Shown here in pieces: positions 15,101 to 22,494 of a DNA stretch of 36,423 nt. Location of the stretch: positions 1 to 36,423 of the forward strand of contig CAIUUO010000278.1 in assembly GCA_903902325.1 (NCBI GenBank). The letters are read 5' to 3'. Positions within the stretch are counted from its first letter, which is position 1, and the number at the start of each line of letters is the position of its first letter. Source of the stretch: an uncultured Bacteroidia bacterium (lineage in GTDB: Bacteria > Bacteroidota > Bacteroidia > Bacteroidales > Prolixibacteraceae). Made by a program: the position numbers and the translations under genes. Under the pieces are notes generated by a model. The model was not told where the DNA came from, made no database searches, and worked only from the letters and a program-made list of their open reading frames with translations.

Positions 15101-15550
15101 TTATTTCTTGTTTCGTGAAGCCATGATTAGAATGACTGCTGAGACCAGGATGAGAACTGAAAGGCAACCCAGGACGGTCACGGTCATATCCTGCCACGGC
15201 GCTGCTCCTGCAGGCATTTCTTTTCCATTAATGGGATAGGTATCCTTTCCGGCGCTCCATAAACCCGACAACTGCGTGCTAACCCAATTGGAATAAAACC
15301 CGACGAGAAGGGTGATTTTAAGGATCTTCAAAGTTTTTGGAGGGGCATTCAGCAAATGCCAGCTTCCGGCGATGGCAATTAGGATTGCACCCTGCAGAAG
15401 TCCGACTGTGTGCGAGCTGAGTGCAAGTCGTGGAGCAAGAGCAAAATAAGCAGTAAAACCTGAAAGTAAACTCAGAAGGGTCATTAATCCTCCATGGAAA
15501 AGAATCTGACGAGCTTCGCTTGTGCTGTTGGATGAATTTTCGTTTGTCAT
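15101..15550 (-). CDS. Four-helix membrane protein, hydroxylaminobenzene mutase-like
   Basis: The product has 149 residues with four hydrophobic segments. The pattern RQILFHGGLMTLLSLLSGF, then APRLALSSHTVGLLQGAILIAIAGSW, resembles the HabA/HabB hydroxylaminobenzene mutase-like family (LHG...LL.G......R..LSAH..G...G). Relatives with this fold are widespread and mostly uncharacterised, and the mutase activity was shown only for a few pseudomonad proteins, so I assign the family, not the reaction. It is first of a two-gene unit with the exported NTF2-fold protein. Confidence 0.6.
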   Translation of the reverse strand: MTNENSSNSTSEARQILFHGGLMTLLSLLSGFTAYFALAPRLALSSHTVGLLQGAILIAIAGSWHLLNAPPKTLKILKITLLVGFYSNWVSTQLSGLWSAGKDTYPINGKEMPAGAAPWQDMTVTVLGCLSVLILVSAVILIMASRNKK

Positions 15551-16002
15551 GATTTTTTTAATTTAGTTATAAATGAGGAAAAGTTGAAAAATCAGGTATT
15601 AAACATCAAATTATGAGATATCAAGCTTAAGATTAATTGCTATTCGTTCAGGTCGTTAGACCATTGATCGTTCTTTGGCTTTTTTCTTGTCAGGAAATCA
15701 ATGAGATACCTATAAATGAATTGAAAACATCACAAAAAGCGTACTGGATAATTCTTATATTTGTAAATCTATGAAAATATAGATCTATTTAAATTGATAT
15801 TATCTTAAATAGTTCTGAAAAAACATTGGTTTAAACGAAAAAAGAGGAAAATTTGATTGGTTTTTCAACCAATCAACCAAGGAAGTAGAATCTTTGGCAG
15901 AAAGCCATTACTTTTGAAACAGCAGGTTATTCTGAAGCGGGATTTTCCAAGATCTTATCAGGTGCATACCTGATTAAATTCAATAGAGTCAAAAACAGAA
16001 AC
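15551..16002. promoter_or_regulatory. Divergent intergenic region with two inverted repeats upstream of merR-like gene
   Basis: This 452-bp AT-rich gap contains no gene. TTGATTGG (15853-15860) and CCAATCAA (15869-15876) form a perfect 8-bp inverted repeat. ATCAGGT (15957-15963) and ACCTGAT (15968-15974) form a perfect 7-bp inverted repeat with a 4-bp spacer, 28 bp before the MerR start codon. The latter is the best candidate operator for autoregulation. No standard -7 box was found between them. Confidence 0.5.
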
Positions 16003-16446
16003 ATGGAAAAAATTAAAATAGAAGGAATTGACTCGGTTTACACCTTATCCACTGCTTCTGCACTTTCAGGAATTCCAGGTCATTCCATACGGCAATACAT
16101 CGATAGGGGATTGATCATACCCTTCAGGAAAGAATCCAACCGGCATTTATTTTCACAGGTAGATATTCTTCGGCTAAAATACATTCATAAATTGCTCACG
16201 CGGGATGGATTAAACATTGCCGGGATCAGATCTGTCCTGGCCCTGATCCCATGTTGGGCCATCCGTAAATGCTCAGATTCGGAGCGAACCGGATGCGTGG
16301 CTTTTCAAAGTGATACATATCCCTGCTGGGAAGCCTCAGAAAAAGGGGAGCTCTGTAAAAATACCGATTGCAGGACATGTGATGTATACAGGATCGTAGA
16401 AAACTACCCGGACGTCAAATCCTATCTGAAGACGCTAGTACCTTGA
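16003..16446 (+). CDS. MerR-type regulator with a Cys-Trp-rich C-terminal domain
   Basis: The product has 147 residues. The N-terminal winged helix (about 10-82) matches MerR: TLSTASALSGIPGHSIRQY, then RGLIIPFRKESNRHLFSQVDILRLKYI. The MerR dimer helix is replaced by a compact segment with seven Cys (84, 90, 98, 108, 118, 123, 126), including two PCW motifs (83-85, 107-109) and CKNTDCRTCDVY (118-129). Cys-Trp pairs followed by CxxCxVY recur in small redox or metal-binding proteins of anaerobes. This suggests the regulator senses redox state, metal or an iron-sulfur cluster, which is inference. Its 3' end overlaps the convergent SDR gene by 32 bp. A 18-bp inverted repeat just upstream may be its operator. 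Confidence 0.8.
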   Translation: MEKIKIEGIDSVYTLSTASALSGIPGHSIRQYIDRGLIIPFRKESNRHLFSQVDILRLKYIHKLLTRDGLNIAGIRSVLALIPCWAIRKCSDSERTGCVAFQSDTYPCWEASEKGELCKNTDCRTCDVYRIVENYPDVKSYLKTLVP

Positions 16447-17098
16447 TGTCTTTTACCTCAAGTACACTCTTCGAATACCCGGTAAGAGAAGCATTAATCA
16501 TCGCAGCAGCCAGATCCTTCAGGTCAACGACATAATTGGGAGCTATGACTTTCATCACCGGAAATAGCCACCAAACAAATTTATAGGCTTTGTAGAAAGT
16601 CTGGCTGGGTTTCAGTTTCAAGAATGGGACTATCCCGGCAGGCCGGAAATTGTAAACCTGGCTGAATGGTAGTTTCATCAGATCGTTTTCGGTTTTGCCT
16701 TTCACCCGCGCCCACATGGATCGTCCCTTTTCACTGCCGTCGGTGCCGGCTCCTGAAATATAACAGAAGGTCATTTCTGGATTCAGTGATACCAGGGTAG
16801 TGGCAAAGTTTATCGTCAGGTCGTAGGTCAGCTTTTTATATTCCTCTTCATTTTTCCCGAGAGAGGTAACTCCCAAACAGAAATAGCAGGCGTTGTAGCC
16901 TTTGAGACTGTTTCTGATTGAAGAAAGGTCGAAGAAATCTTTTATGACTATCTCAGTCAATTTTGGGTCGGAATATCCAGTCGGATTGCGGGTTATCACC
17001 AGGACCTTTTCAACATTTGCATGATGCAGGCATTCATAAAGAACACCTTCACCTACCATTCCGGTAGCTCCTGTGATGATGACGCTTAATTTTTTCAT
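16415..17098 (-). CDS. Atypical SDR / NAD(P)-binding epimerase-like protein
   Basis: The product has 227 residues. The dinucleotide-binding motif GATGMVG lies at 10-16, followed by a Rossmann fold. CYFCLGVTS and FCYISGAGTDGSEKGRSMWARVKGK are typical of the HTATIP2/YbjT-like atypical SDRs, which usually keep cofactor binding without a proven reaction. The ATG is 2 bp from the stop of the dnaE-type polymerase gene, implying translational coupling, so it is the last gene of a dinB-dnaE-SDR string. It is convergent with and overlaps the MerR-like gene. Its role in a DNA-repair context is unknown. Confidence 0.82.
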   Translation of the reverse strand: MKKLSVIITGATGMVGEGVLYECLHHANVEKVLVITRNPTGYSDPKLTEIVIKDFFDLSSIRNSLKGYNACYFCLGVTSLGKNEEEYKKLTYDLTINFATTLVSLNPEMTFCYISGAGTDGSEKGRSMWARVKGKTENDLMKLPFSQVYNFRPAGIVPFLKLKPSQTFYKAYKFVWWLFPVMKVIAPNYVVDLKDLAAAMINASLTGYSKSVLEVKDIKVLASSDRI

Positions 17099-17100
17099 GG

Positions 17101-20040
17101 TTAACCCTTTGGATTTGGTTTATACGGCAATTTAGCCATTTTTTCCACTTCAACGGAGGGGAATCCGAACTCTTCCACCACCTTCCCCAGGATCAGGTAG
17201 ATTCCCGGCCCCTTGAAAGGATAATTCCTCAGTGAATCGGGGAAATGAACCGTATCGAAAAAATTACCCGTGGAATCAATGAAGGTGCCAAAATGCATGA
17301 TCTCCTTTTTGGTTGTTCTCACGTACTTGATGGTGACCATTCTGCCTACCATCCTGACCTTCCTGCCAAGGAAACGGATCAGGTCCCTGGCCTGGATTTC
17401 TCCCCTGAAACCCGTCTGGAGCATCTCGAACAGATTGATGCTGACGGGAAATCCAAGCAACTCAATTTCATCGTAGGCATCTTCGACAGGTGAATATTCC
17501 AGTACCGGCATCTCAAAGGATTTGTGCTGCACGGCAAACATGCTCTCCGACTTAACCTGTACGGGCACTTTCTTCAAATACAACTGCGACTCCCACAACA
17601 GGGAACACTTATTCTCCTCGATGGTGCGGAATGCCCCGAGACGGATCAGAATGACAAGTTGTTCTTTCCCTACTGGAACACGATCAATGAACTCCTGAAT
17701 GGATTTGTAAGGCCCTTTGCATTTGCGTTCGCTGATGATCAGATCAATGGTAAGCGTCTCGAGGTTCTGCACATGGACAAATCCCATGAAAATCGTTTCC
17801 CCGATGATCCGGGTATAGTTCAGGCTCCTGTTGATGCAGGGCAATTCGATCGTGGCCCCCTGCCTTTGCGCTTCGTTGAAGTAAACCCAGGTATGGTAGA
17901 ATCCACCAAAATTATTGATGACCGCCACCATGAATTCAAGAGGGTAATGGGCCTTCAGGTAGAGGCTCTGAAAGCTTTCGACCGCATAGGAGGCGGAATG
18001 GGCTTTCGAAAAGGAGTATCCGGCAAATGATTCGATCTGCCGCCACACCTCCTCCGCGATTTCTACCGGATGACCCATTTTGCTGCAATTGAAGAAATAC
18101 TTTTCCCTGATCTGCTGGAATTCCTTGTACGAACGGTACTTTCCCGACATGGCACGCCTGAGCACATCCGCCTCTGCCAAATCAAGGCCAGCAAAGTGAT
18201 GCGCGACCTTGATTACATCCTCCTGATAGACCATCACCCCATAGGTCTCGCTCAGCTGCTCCTTCATCACGGGATGGAGATAATCGAAATCATCTGGATG
18301 GTGGAACCTTCGGATGTATTCCCGCATCATCCCCGATTTGGCCACACCGGGTCGGATGATCGAACTTGCTGCCACCAGGCTGATGTAGTTGTCGCATCTC
18401 AGTTTCTTCAGCAATCCCCGCATGGCCGGACTTTCAATGTAGAAACATCCGATGGTTTCGCCATCTTTCAGTTGCTGCCTGACCTTTTCGTTTACGAAGA
18501 ACTGATCGACCTGGTGGATGTCGATTTTTCTCCCGCCATTTTCCGAAATGATTTCGACTGCTTCCTTGATATGGCCTATCCCGCGCTGACTGAGGATATC
18601 CAGTTTTTCGAAACCCATTTCCTCGGCGATGTACATGTCCCATTGCGTCGTCATGAAGCCTTTCGGGGGTAAATCGAGCGCCGCGTAATAGGTGATGGGT
18701 TCTTCCGTGACCAGCATTCCGCCTGCATGGATCGTTCTCATATTGGGGAAATCCGTGATTTCACTTCCCAGCGCCTTGATCAGTTTGGCCAGGTCGTAGT
18801 TGTTGTAGCTGTTCCCAGGGTCATTCACAAGCAGGTCTATCTCTTCCTTGGGCAAACCAAAGACTTTCCCGAGTTCCCTGTACACGGACTTGTCCTTGAA
18901 GGTGGAAGTCGCGCCGAGCAGGGCGACATGATTTTTCCCGTATCTTTTGAAGAGGTAGTCCTGAACCTGGTCGCGGTCTTTCCAGGAGAAGTCGATGTCA
19001 AAATCAGGCGGACTCGTCCGTTTGGGATTCAGGAAACGCTCAAAATAGAGATCCAGCTTGATGGGGTCTACATCCGTGATCCTTAGGCAATAGGCAACGA
19101 TGCTGTTGGCTCCGCTACCGCGACCGACGTGGTAAAATCCCCGTGACATGCTGTAATGGATGACATCCCAGGCTATCAGGAAATAGGATGAAAATCCGAG
19201 ATTGTCAATGATTTCGAGCTCATGCCTGATCCTTTGCTTAGCGACCTGATTGTTCTTACCATAACGATAAAGCATTCCATCGTTTGCCAATTTCTCCAGC
19301 AGAAGCCTGTCATCCTCCTTGGTTTTGCTGTAGGTCCGCTTGTTCTTGCTTTTCTTGAATTCGATGTCGATAGAACACTGATCCGTTAGCCATTCAGTGT
19401 TTTCAATGATCTCGGGATAGTGCTGAAAACACTCAATCAACTTCCAGGGTGGAACCATCACCTGATCCGGATCGGCGAACTGGTGAGGCAGCAATTTGCT
19501 GAGCAGCGTGTTGTGATCGATGGCCCTCAGACATTTGTGAATCAGCAACGACTTCTCATCCAGAAAAGTAACGGGTTGCCAGGCTACCAACCTATCGGGA
19601 TAGCTAAGGTATTCGGAAGTAACCAGTTTGTTGATCTGCTGGGGTCTGATTCCCGTAAATTCAAATTCCCTTAATTCGGAAGCCTCTTTTTTGCCGAAAG
19701 GATAAATCACAAAAACATTTTTGAAACTCAATACATCTGAATCAAAATCTCTCCCGCTGATGTTGTGAAGCGTCAGGTATTCATTCAGTTCCCTTAATCC
19801 TTCGCGATTCCTGGCGATGCCGATGAAGACGAGTTCATCCTCATTTCGGAATTCTATTCCCGCGATGGGCTTGATGTTCCGCTCCCCGGCCTTCCGGATA
19901 AATTCAGGAATGCCCATGGAGGTGTTGATATCCGTCAGTACCATGGTCGGGATGCCCTGTACGACGGCCTGGTCCAGAAGCTGGTCGATGTCCATGGTGC
20001 CGTAGCGGAGGCTGAAATAGGAGTGGGTATTGATATACAT
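17101..20040 (-). CDS. dnaE: DNA polymerase III alpha subunit, short (DnaE2/DnaE3-like) form
   Basis: The product has 979 residues from the ATG at 20040; the open frame extends to an upstream TTG with no homology. The N-terminal PHP domain begins YINTHSYFSLRYGTMD (about 1-90). The palm carries SPPDFDIDFSW with catalytic Asp348 and Asp350 (codons 18997-18999 and 18991-18993), and FEKLDILSQRGI is the third Asp region. Fingers, a helix-hairpin-helix region and an OB fold (about 880-970, KVRMVGRMVTI) follow. It is 150-250 residues shorter than replicative DnaE1, like the non-essential DnaE2-type polymerases used in damage tolerance. It lies downstream of dinB with an inverted-repeat element between, and its stop is 2 bp before the SDR gene. 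Translesion or error-prone synthesis is inferred from length and neighbours. Confidence 0.92.
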   Translation of the reverse strand: MYINTHSYFSLRYGTMDIDQLLDQAVVQGIPTMVLTDINTSMGIPEFIRKAGERNIKPIAGIEFRNEDELVFIGIARNREGLRELNEYLTLHNISGRDFDSDVLSFKNVFVIYPFGKKEASELREFEFTGIRPQQINKLVTSEYLSYPDRLVAWQPVTFLDEKSLLIHKCLRAIDHNTLLSKLLPHQFADPDQVMVPPWKLIECFQHYPEIIENTEWLTDQCSIDIEFKKSKNKRTYSKTKEDDRLLLEKLANDGMLYRYGKNNQVAKQRIRHELEIIDNLGFSSYFLIAWDVIHYSMSRGFYHVGRGSGANSIVAYCLRITDVDPIKLDLYFERFLNPKRTSPPDFDIDFSWKDRDQVQDYLFKRYGKNHVALLGATSTFKDKSVYRELGKVFGLPKEEIDLLVNDPGNSYNNYDLAKLIKALGSEITDFPNMRTIHAGGMLVTEEPITYYAALDLPPKGFMTTQWDMYIAEEMGFEKLDILSQRGIGHIKEAVEIISENGGRKIDIHQVDQFFVNEKVRQQLKDGETIGCFYIESPAMRGLLKKLRCDNYISLVAASSIIRPGVAKSGMMREYIRRFHHPDDFDYLHPVMKEQLSETYGVMVYQEDVIKVAHHFAGLDLAEADVLRRAMSGKYRSYKEFQQIREKYFFNCSKMGHPVEIAEEVWRQIESFAGYSFSKAHSASYAVESFQSLYLKAHYPLEFMVAVINNFGGFYHTWVYFNEAQRQGATIELPCINRSLNYTRIIGETIFMGFVHVQNLETLTIDLIISERKCKGPYKSIQEFIDRVPVGKEQLVILIRLGAFRTIEENKCSLLWESQLYLKKVPVQVKSESMFAVQHKSFEMPVLEYSPVEDAYDEIELLGFPVSINLFEMLQTGFRGEIQARDLIRFLGRKVRMVGRMVTIKYVRTTKKEIMHFGTFIDSTGNFFDTVHFPDSLRNYPFKGPGIYLILGKVVEEFGFPSVEVEKMAKLPYKPNPKG

Positions 20041-20090
20041 TTTGGATAAAGAAAATTTCTGTTGTAAAAAAGAGGAGTGCAAAAACCCAA

Positions 20091-20197
20091 TTTAACCACA
20101 AAGGACACCAAGGATGCGCAAGGGCACAAAGGGTATGTAGATGATATTTAATACTTTGTGACCTTTGTGTTTTGCCTTTGTGACCTTCGTGGTTAAA
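20091..20197. repeat. Inverted-repeat element, ACAAAGG type, between dnaE and dinB
   Basis: TTTAACCAC (20091-20099) pairs with GTGGTTAAA (20189-20197). The pairing extends inward imperfectly (ACAAAGGACACCAAGG against CCTTTGTGACCTTCGT), with internal repeats of CACAAAGG and TTTGTG. This is one of several elements of like design in the window. It separates the two polymerase genes and could act on the transcript between them. Confidence 0.8.
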
Positions 20198-20210
20198 TAT
20201 TTTCAAAAAA

Positions 20211-21374
20211 CTAAGTCTTTATTGCCGGCATTCCCGAAGCACGCCTGATTGCTCCTGGACCGTAATGCAACCGGATTTTGTCCATGGAGAGATATAGTTT
20301 TATCTGTTTTTCATTGTTGTCGAATAGGTTCAACTGTTGCACCCCGTGGATCAGTCCGCCCAGTTTGACCCCGATCAGCCGAATCATCATCCTTCGTTCG
20401 TAGAGTCGCTTGAACAGTTCCCTCACGGTTCCGATCAGGACATGGTCGAACGAGGTGTATTCAATCTTCTTCTGGAGGGTATGCGTGTCATAATTGGCAT
20501 ACCTGATTTTAACCGTTACTACGGAAGTCAGTTTCTCACTTTTCCGGAGTTTGAAGCAAAGTTTTTCGGTCATCGAAATCATCAACTTGTCGAGCATTTC
20601 CACATCAATTGTATCCGTTTCGAAAGTCCGTTCCTTGCTGATGGATTTTTCCTCGCTGTAGGGTACTACCGGCGTGAAATCTATTCCGTGGGCACGTCTC
20701 CACAGCTCGGTTCCGTTCTTTCCCAGGACACTCTGGACCATTTCAACGGGGATGGCGCTCAAGGTCCGGATATCTGAAACCCCCATCGACCTTAGCAATT
20801 GGTAGGTCTTTGCACCAACCCCGGGAATTTTTCGGATAGACAGCGGGTTCAGAAACGGCTGGACATGCTCCTTGTCGACAAACCTCTCTCCGTTGGGCTT
20901 TGCTTCACCCGTGGCAATCTTGCTGACGGTCTTGTTGACAGACAATCCGAAGGATATCGGCAATCCGGTTTCATCTATAATGGTCTGACGCAGTTCGTGC
21001 GACCATTTGAGGGAACCAAAATAACGGTCCATTCCGGTGATGTCAATGTAGTGTTCATCGATCGAAGCCTTTTCATATACGGGTGCCTTGTCGGCAATGA
21101 CATCTGTGACCAGCCTGGAATATTTGCTGTATGAATCCATGTCGCCGCGGATGATGATGGCTTCCCGGCAGAGGTTTCGCGCCATTTTCATCGGCATGGC
21201 CGAATGGACGCCGAACATTCGCGCTTCGTAACTGCATCCGGCAACCACGCCACGGTCTGACAATCCGCCTATAATGACCGGCTTACCGTTCAAATTCGAA
21301 TCCAGCAATCTTTCGACGGAAACAAAAAATGTATCCAGATCCATGTGCAATATTGTCCTGTCCTGAATCAGCAT
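20211..21374 (-). CDS. dinB: DNA polymerase IV (Y-family translesion polymerase)
   Basis: The product has 387 residues. The catalytic palm begins HMDLDTFFVSVE with Asp12 the metal-binding residue and Phe17 the steric gate. SIDEHYIDITG supplies Asp106 and Glu107 (codons 21057-21059, 21054-21056). All three acidic residues are present, so this is an active polymerase and not an ImuB-type pseudo-polymerase. The helix-hairpin-helix (IRKIPGVGAKTYQLLRSMG) and little-finger domains follow. QLNLFDN near residue 346 is a good sliding-clamp-binding motif. It is first of a dinB-dnaE-SDR string and divergent from the XRE-S24 repressor, 319 bp away. Damage-inducible expression is inferred from that neighbour. 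Confidence 0.96.
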   Translation of the reverse strand: MLIQDRTILHMDLDTFFVSVERLLDSNLNGKPVIIGGLSDRGVVAGCSYEARMFGVHSAMPMKMARNLCREAIIIRGDMDSYSKYSRLVTDVIADKAPVYEKASIDEHYIDITGMDRYFGSLKWSHELRQTIIDETGLPISFGLSVNKTVSKIATGEAKPNGERFVDKEHVQPFLNPLSIRKIPGVGAKTYQLLRSMGVSDIRTLSAIPVEMVQSVLGKNGTELWRRAHGIDFTPVVPYSEEKSISKERTFETDTIDVEMLDKLMISMTEKLCFKLRKSEKLTSVVTVKIRYANYDTHTLQKKIEYTSFDHVLIGTVRELFKRLYERRMMIRLIGVKLGGLIHGVQQLNLFDNNEKQIKLYLSMDKIRLHYGPGAIRRASGMPAIKT

Positions 21375-21401
21375 CTCACTCGCATTGCTCGTTTTAAAAA
21401 C

Positions 21402-21588
21402 TTACACAGAGTTGCACAGAGGAAGCACAGAGTTACACGGAGAAGAAAATCGCTTGCGATTTTCAATCTCTCCCGAAGTATCGGGACAAGTTGTGGTACT
21501 CTTTTTTCCCTCCATAGAATATCCATACGGGCACTTATTTCAATGCAATCTGAAATCTCATTCATGGAGAACTTTATTCTCTGTGTAA
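21402..21588. repeat. Inverted-repeat element, CACAGAG type, upstream of dinB
   Basis: TTACACAGAG (21402-21411) pairs with CTCTGTGTAA (21579-21588). Inside are further CACAGAG copies, a perfect hairpin GAAAATCGC/GCGATTTTC (21445-21464) and TCCCGA-AGTA-TCGGGA (21471-21486) followed by CAAGTTGTG. The same TCCCGA-N4-TCGGGACAAGTnGTG module recurs at 33610. It occupies most of the dinB-repressor gap and may hide or shape the dinB promoter. Confidence 0.8.
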
Positions 21589-21629
21589 AAAAAATTATCG
21601 ATCGTATTTCCCAATTAAAAAGAAATACT

Positions 21630-21654
21630 TATATTTGACTAAAATAAAGTCAAA
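21630..21654 (+). promoter_or_regulatory. Promoter -7 box overlapped by a candidate repressor operator
   Basis: TATATTTG (21630-21637) matches the Bacteroidota -7 consensus TAnnTTTG. The inverted repeat TTTGACT (21634-21640)-N7-AGTCAAA (21648-21654) overlaps it, 40-60 bp before the XRE-S24 start codon. A repressor bound here would block its own promoter. The -33 element is not clear. Confidence 0.65.
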
Positions 21655-21693
21655 ATAATGACTACAATATAACCCATTTTTGAAATAATTGTC

Positions 21694-22494
21694 ATGTTTC
21701 TTTCCGCAAACATTAAATTTTTAAGAAAAAGAAGGAGGCTTACCCAGAATGATCTGGCGGAGACGCTTGGAACAAAAAGGTCGAGCATCAACAATTACGA
21801 GAATGGGACAGCGGTTCCTCCCGTCAATGTTCTGGTCAGCCTGTCCGACCTTTTTCACCTCTCAATAGATACGATGGTCAGGATCAACCTGGAATCCCTG
21901 CGTGAGAGCCAGATGTACATCATCGAGCATGGATCGGATGTCTTTGTGAAGGGGAATGAGGTGAGGGTGCTTGCAACAACCGTGGATTCGGGGAATAAGG
22001 ACAACATCGAAATCGTTTCGATCAAGGCCAAGGCAGGATATACTACCGGATACTTCGACCCTGAATACATTTCGGGTCTGCCTAATTTTCAGTTGCCGAT
22101 ACTGACCAGGGATAAAAAATACCGTGCCTTTCAGATTTCGGGTGATTCGATGCTTCCGGTACAGGATAAAAGCTGGGTGATCGGTGAATATGTGCAAGAC
22201 CTGAACTCTATCAGGGATGATCAATTGTACATTGTTCTGACATTGAATGAAGGAGTCGTTTTCAAGAAGGTGAAAAATGAGTTGAAGGAGAAGGGAAGCT
22301 TGAATATGACATCCACCAATCCCGAATATCATCCCTATGATTTATCCGTCAATGAGATCCGGGAAGTTTGGAAATTTGTACTCTACATGACGGGCGATAT
22401 TCCTGAGCCATTGGACAATCAGCAGATCATGAACAACCTTGAGATCATCAGAAAGGAGATGACGGAAATCAAACAGCAGTTAAATTATCTCTGA
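21694..22494 (+). CDS. XRE-S24 repressor, LexA/CI-like with self-cleavage residues
   Basis: The product has 266 residues. An XRE helix-turn-helix spans about 5-60 (LTQNDLAETLGTKRSSINNYENG). The S24 peptidase domain has a candidate Ala114-Gly115 cleavage site (KAKAGY), nucleophile Ser152 in ISGDSMLP and catalytic Lys191 in VVFKKV. A tail of about 35 residues forms a predicted amphipathic helix (NNLEIIRKEMTEIKQQL). Such repressors lose function by RecA-stimulated self-cleavage after DNA damage, in LexA and phage CI. It is divergent from dinB and has an inverted repeat over its own promoter, so it probably controls both sides. Its last 15 bases overlap the convergent ATPase gene. A diverged copy of its tail lies at 23697-23777. 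Confidence 0.9.
   Translation: MFLSANIKFLRKRRRLTQNDLAETLGTKRSSINNYENGTAVPPVNVLVSLSDLFHLSIDTMVRINLESLRESQMYIIEHGSDVFVKGNEVRVLATTVDSGNKDNIEIVSIKAKAGYTTGYFDPEYISGLPNFQLPILTRDKKYRAFQISGDSMLPVQDKSWVIGEYVQDLNSIRDDQLYIVLTLNEGVVFKKVKNELKEKGSLNMTSTNPEYHPYDLSVNEIREVWKFVLYMTGDIPEPLDNQQIMNNLEIIRKEMTEIKQQLNYL

Noticed and set aside
17524-18672. Long open frames on the plus strand (168 and 200 codons) within dnaE
   Set aside because: They are antisense to well-conserved polymerase sequence including fingers motifs; their composition is that of codon-shadow frames.
17101-21374. Canonical imuA-imuB-dnaE2 cassette
   Set aside because: No ImuA/SulA-like gene is present, and the Y-family protein keeps all catalytic acidic residues, so it is Pol IV and not ImuB.
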